A stretch of DNA of 64,000 bases from Rheinheimera sp. Lineage in GTDB: Bacteria; Pseudomonadota; Gammaproteobacteria; Enterobacterales; Alteromonadaceae. Each line of letters starts with the position of its first letter. Position 1 is the stretch's first letter. The notes under the pieces are model-generated. The model was not told where the DNA came from and did not search any database. It was given only the letters and a program-made list of their open reading frames with translations. Positions 62,129 through 64,000 of the stretch are shown piece after piece. The stretch is taken from NCBI RefSeq assembly GCF_030824435.1, contig NZ_JAVBXS010000034.1:1-64000 (forward strand), written 5' to 3'. The position numbers were made by a program, and so were the translations under genes.

Positions 62129-62794
62129 GTGCATTTAAGCTGGCATGACGTGATAGGGGCTGAAAAAACGCAGCCCTATTTTCAAAAAACTATCGACACT
62201 GTAAAACAAGCACGGGCTGCCGGTGAGGTGATTTACCCGCCGGAAGCCGATGTGTTTACTGCTTTTAAGCTGACAGATTTTGCCAATTTAAAAGTGGTGA
62301 TCATAGGGCAGGACCCTTATCACGGCCCCAATCAGGCGCATGGTTTGTCGTTTTCAGTGCGCCAGGGCGTGGCCATTCCGCCTTCACTGCGCAATATGTA
62401 TAAAGAGTTGGCGCTGGAATATACAGATTTTCAAATGCCAAAACACGGTTGTTTAGAAAGTTGGGCGACACAGGGTGTGTTGTTGTTAAATACCGTGCTG
62501 ACAGTTGTGGCCAATCAGCCCAATTCCCACCGTGAGCTGGGTTGGGAGCAATTTACCGACAATGTCATCCGGGCCATCAGCGACAAAGCTGAGCCTGTGG
62601 TGTTTTTGCTCTGGGGTTCGCATGCCATTAAAAAGCAACGTTTGATCAACGCGGCAAAACATCAGATTTTAACGGCGCCGCATCCGTCGCCTTTGTCAGC
62701 GCACCGGGGCTTTTTGGGTTGTGGTCACTTTGCCAAAGCCAATCAGATATTAACAGCCTGGGGCAAAAGCCCAATCGACTGGCAGATCCGCTAA
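62129..62794 (+). CDS. ung: Uracil-DNA glycosylase
   Basis: It removes uracil from DNA as the first step of base-excision repair. The 221-residue protein has the catalytic loop [19 protein letters not shown] (aspartate in GQDPYH) and the [11 protein letters not shown] leucine loop. SLRNMYKEL and [15 protein letters not shown] are also conserved. The start is GTG at 62129, preceded by CAGGA; no ATG lies at the homologous position. It is close behind thrC and has its own terminator. Confidence 0.97.
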   Translation: MHLSWHDVIGAEKTQPYFQKTIDTVKQARAAGEVIYPPEADVFTAFKLTDFANLKVVIIGQDPYHGPNQAHGLSFSVRQGVAIPPSLRNMYKELALEYTDFQMPKHGCLESWATQGVLLLNTVLTVVANQPNSHRELGWEQFTDNVIRAISDKAEPVVFLLWGSHAIKKQRLINAAKHQILTAPHPSPLSAHRGFLGCGHFAKANQILTAWGKSPIDWQIR

Positions 62795-62830
62795 CAGCCT
62801 TGCCTGAAGATATATTGACGAAATAACATC

Positions 62831-62867
62831 AAAAACAGCATCAGCGCCAAACTGATGCTGTTTTTGT
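62831..62867 (+). terminator. Terminator after ung
   Basis: A perfect 14-bp stem (AAAAACAGCATCAG / CTGATGCTGTTTTT) with a 7-nt loop is followed by more T. Confidence 0.9.
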
Positions 62868-62894
62868 TTCAGGAAATGCCGGAGGCTAAAAAGC

Positions 62895-62926
62895 AAAAAG
62901 CCCAACTTCAGAAGGTTGGGCTTTGG
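62895..62926 (-). terminator. Terminator of the DUF3545 gene
   Basis: The stem AAAGCCCAAC / GTTGGGCTTT with a short loop is followed, on the minus strand, by TTTTTGCTTTTT. It begins 4 bp beyond the stop. Confidence 0.87.
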
Positions 62927-62929
62927 TTG

Positions 62930-63106
62930 CTAAATCAGCTGTTCCAGTAATTCGTCGTCGAGGGTTAAATCTATGTCTTCCAGTTCCTTGCGCAGTCGCT
63001 GCCGCTCTTTGACCGCTTCAATTTCGCGCCATTTGCGTTTGACCGCTCTGCCGCTTTTTGCCGCTGGCCGCTCCAACATGTTCAGTAAGTCCTCAAAGCT
63101 TTCCAT
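62930..63106 (-). CDS. DUF3545-family small protein
   Basis: This 58-residue, strongly charged helical protein is MESFEDLLNMLE..., then RAVKRKWREIEAVKERQRL and RKELEDIDLTLDDELLEQL. The KRKWREIEA-x-KERQRL core is the DUF3545 pattern, seen in Vibrio, Shewanella and relatives. The function is unknown; the basic region suggests nucleic-acid or ribosome contact, which is inference. GAGGT precedes the ATG. It is a monocistronic gene with its own terminator. Confidence 0.88.
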   Translation of the reverse strand: MESFEDLLNMLERPAAKSGRAVKRKWREIEAVKERQRLRKELEDIDLTLDDELLEQLI

Positions 63107-63281
63107 ACTGCACCTCGCTGAGTTGTTGTTATTTTCGCCAAAATTGATATCACACTTTTTAGCAAAATAAAATAGTCAGATGACAGAAAAATGAAGGCCG
63201 GATGAACAATAAATGCAAAAAGCAAAAAGGAAAATTAACGCGGATAAAAGGTACAAAAAATCAGCTTTAGCGCAGCGTAAA

Positions 63282-63308
63282 AAAGGGCAGTAAAATTACT
63301 GCCCTTAT
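63282..63308 (-). terminator. Terminator of pgi
   Basis: The stem AAGGGCAGTAA / TTACTGCCCTT has a 2- to 4-nt loop and, on the minus strand, ends in a T-run. It begins 20 bp after the pgi stop. Confidence 0.88.
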
Positions 63309-63327
63309 CTTTATAACAATCAATAAT

Positions 63328-64000
63328 TTATTGCTGGAACAGCTTTATTAACCTGCTGGTAGAGGCATCAAATTGATGTTGTTGTTGACCGGACAACACC
63401 TGATAAATAGGCGTGGATAACTGTTTACCCAGCTCAACGCCCCATTGATCAAAAGAGTTAATATCCCACAGAACACCCTGCACAAAGACTTTATGTTCAT
63501 ACAACGCAATAAGCGCACCCAGATAATAAGGTGATAACTCAGGCAATAACAAAGTGTTACTTGGTTTATTGCCTGGCGACGCTTTATGCGACGCCAGCCG
63601 TGTTGCATCTTCGGCACTGCCACCTGCCGCCAGTACTTCGGCATGGGCCTCGCTGATGGTTTTACCTTGCATCAGCGCCTGGGTCTGGGCAAAACAATGG
63701 GCAGCAAGGCGCTGATGGTGATCGGTTAAATCATGCGCAGCCTGAATGGGCAGAATAAAGTCGGCCGGTACCGCCAAAGCACTTTGATGCAGCAGCTGAT
63801 GGTAAGCATGTTGACCATTGGTGCCAGCGTCACCCCAAATCACAGGGGCAGTGGCAAGTTCCAGGCTGTTGCCTTGTGCGTCGACACTTTTGCCGTTGCT
63901 TTCCATATCCAGTTGCTGCACATAAGAAGGCAACAAACGTAAATAATGGCTGTAAGGCAACAGCGCATGGTTTTGACAACCATGAGCGTTGATATACCAC
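63328..64000 (-). CDS. pgi: Glucose-6-phosphate isomerase, C-terminal part (5' end outside window)
   Basis: It interconverts glucose-6-phosphate and fructose-6-phosphate. The frame stays open to the window edge, so the protein's first part is missing. Visible are ALLPYSHYLRLLPSYVQQ, QLDMESNGKSVD (family signature), VIWGDAGTNGQHAYHQLLHQ, and the active-site lysine/loop region GVLWDINSFDQWGVELGK near the C-terminus. The stop and terminator are normal. There is no sign of a frameshift. Confidence 0.96.
   Translation of the reverse strand, partial: WYINAHGCQNHALLPYSHYLRLLPSYVQQLDMESNGKSVDAQGNSLELATAPVIWGDAGTNGQHAYHQLLHQSALAVPADFILPIQAAHDLTDHHQRLAAHCFAQTQALMQGKTISEAHAEVLAAGGSAEDATRLASHKASPGNKPSNTLLLPELSPYYLGALIALYEHKVFVQGVLWDINSFDQWGVELGKQLSTPIYQVLSGQQQHQFDASTSRLIKLFQQ

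Noticed and set aside
1-64000. tRNA, rRNA genes, CRISPR arrays, prophage or transposase genes
   Set aside because: Read by eye on both strands; no cloverleaf-plus-CCA pattern, regular spaced repeat array or transposase motif was recognised.

Overview
The window is chromosomal DNA of a gammaproteobacterium, most likely an Alteromonadales-type organism near Rheinheimera/Alishewanella. This is inferred from protein character and gene content, because no rRNA or other decisive marker is present. Supporting signs are the Na+-pumping Nqr complex with NqrM, FabV-type enoyl reductase, RdgC, a DUF3545 protein, RraB, and the conserved order dksA-gluQ-pcnB-folK-panB-panC. About 59 protein genes are packed densely on both strands. 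Most genes are housekeeping. I found no tRNA, rRNA, CRISPR array, prophage or transposase gene.

Layout. 1-2.6 kb: the 3' part of parC, then plsC and rraB. 2.8-5.4 kb: a DUF481 outer-membrane protein and an NhaC-family antiporter. 5.8-11.6 kb: a minus-strand cluster dksA-gluQ-(ABM protein)-pcnB-folK-panB-panC, for transcription/stringent control, tRNA modification, RNA polyadenylation, folate and pantothenate. 11.9-19 kb: TauE/SafE exporter, pepB, hrpB and mrcB (PBP1B). 19-23.8 kb: two ToxR/CadC-like membrane regulators with a 58-residue exported peptide between them. 23.8-28.4 kb (minus): hemL, pyrB, hemJ-like and a CLC channel. 28.5-30.3 kb: a coiled-coil membrane protein, erpA and a small XRE regulator with a perfect palindrome upstream. 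30.4-35.8 kb: ampG-like permease, an unknown 106-residue protein, ppiA, yajG, rlmG, and divergent alkB and bolA. 36.2-43.9 kb: fabV and nqrABCDEF, then nqrM behind a terminator and a (GCAAA)7 microsatellite. 44-51.7 kb: an outer-membrane barrel, an NPEPL1-like M17 aminopeptidase, a metallo-beta-lactamase-fold protein, and a hybrid histidine kinase-HIT-HDOD operon. 51.77-52.1 kb: a non-coding MITE-like element with imperfect terminal inverted repeats. 52.1-57.2 kb: rdgC, then a histidine kinase divergent from a receiver-CheC-diguanylate cyclase operon. 57.2-62.8 kb: the attenuated thrLABC operon and ung. 62.9-64 kb: a DUF3545 gene and the 3' part of pgi.

Themes. Energy and ion coupling (Nqr, NhaC, CLC) and envelope functions (PBP1B, AmpG, YajG, PpiA, barrels) dominate. 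The accessory or poorly understood parts are: the signalling module at 53.1-57.2 kb, where a kinase, lone receiver and CheC-like phosphatase appear to feed c-di-GMP synthesis; the paired ToxR-like regulators around a small secreted peptide; and several cis elements, namely an AUU start codon for pcnB, the 20-bp palindrome, the GCAAA repeat, and the MITE. Functions are assigned from recognised motifs and remembered family sequences; no database search was run.
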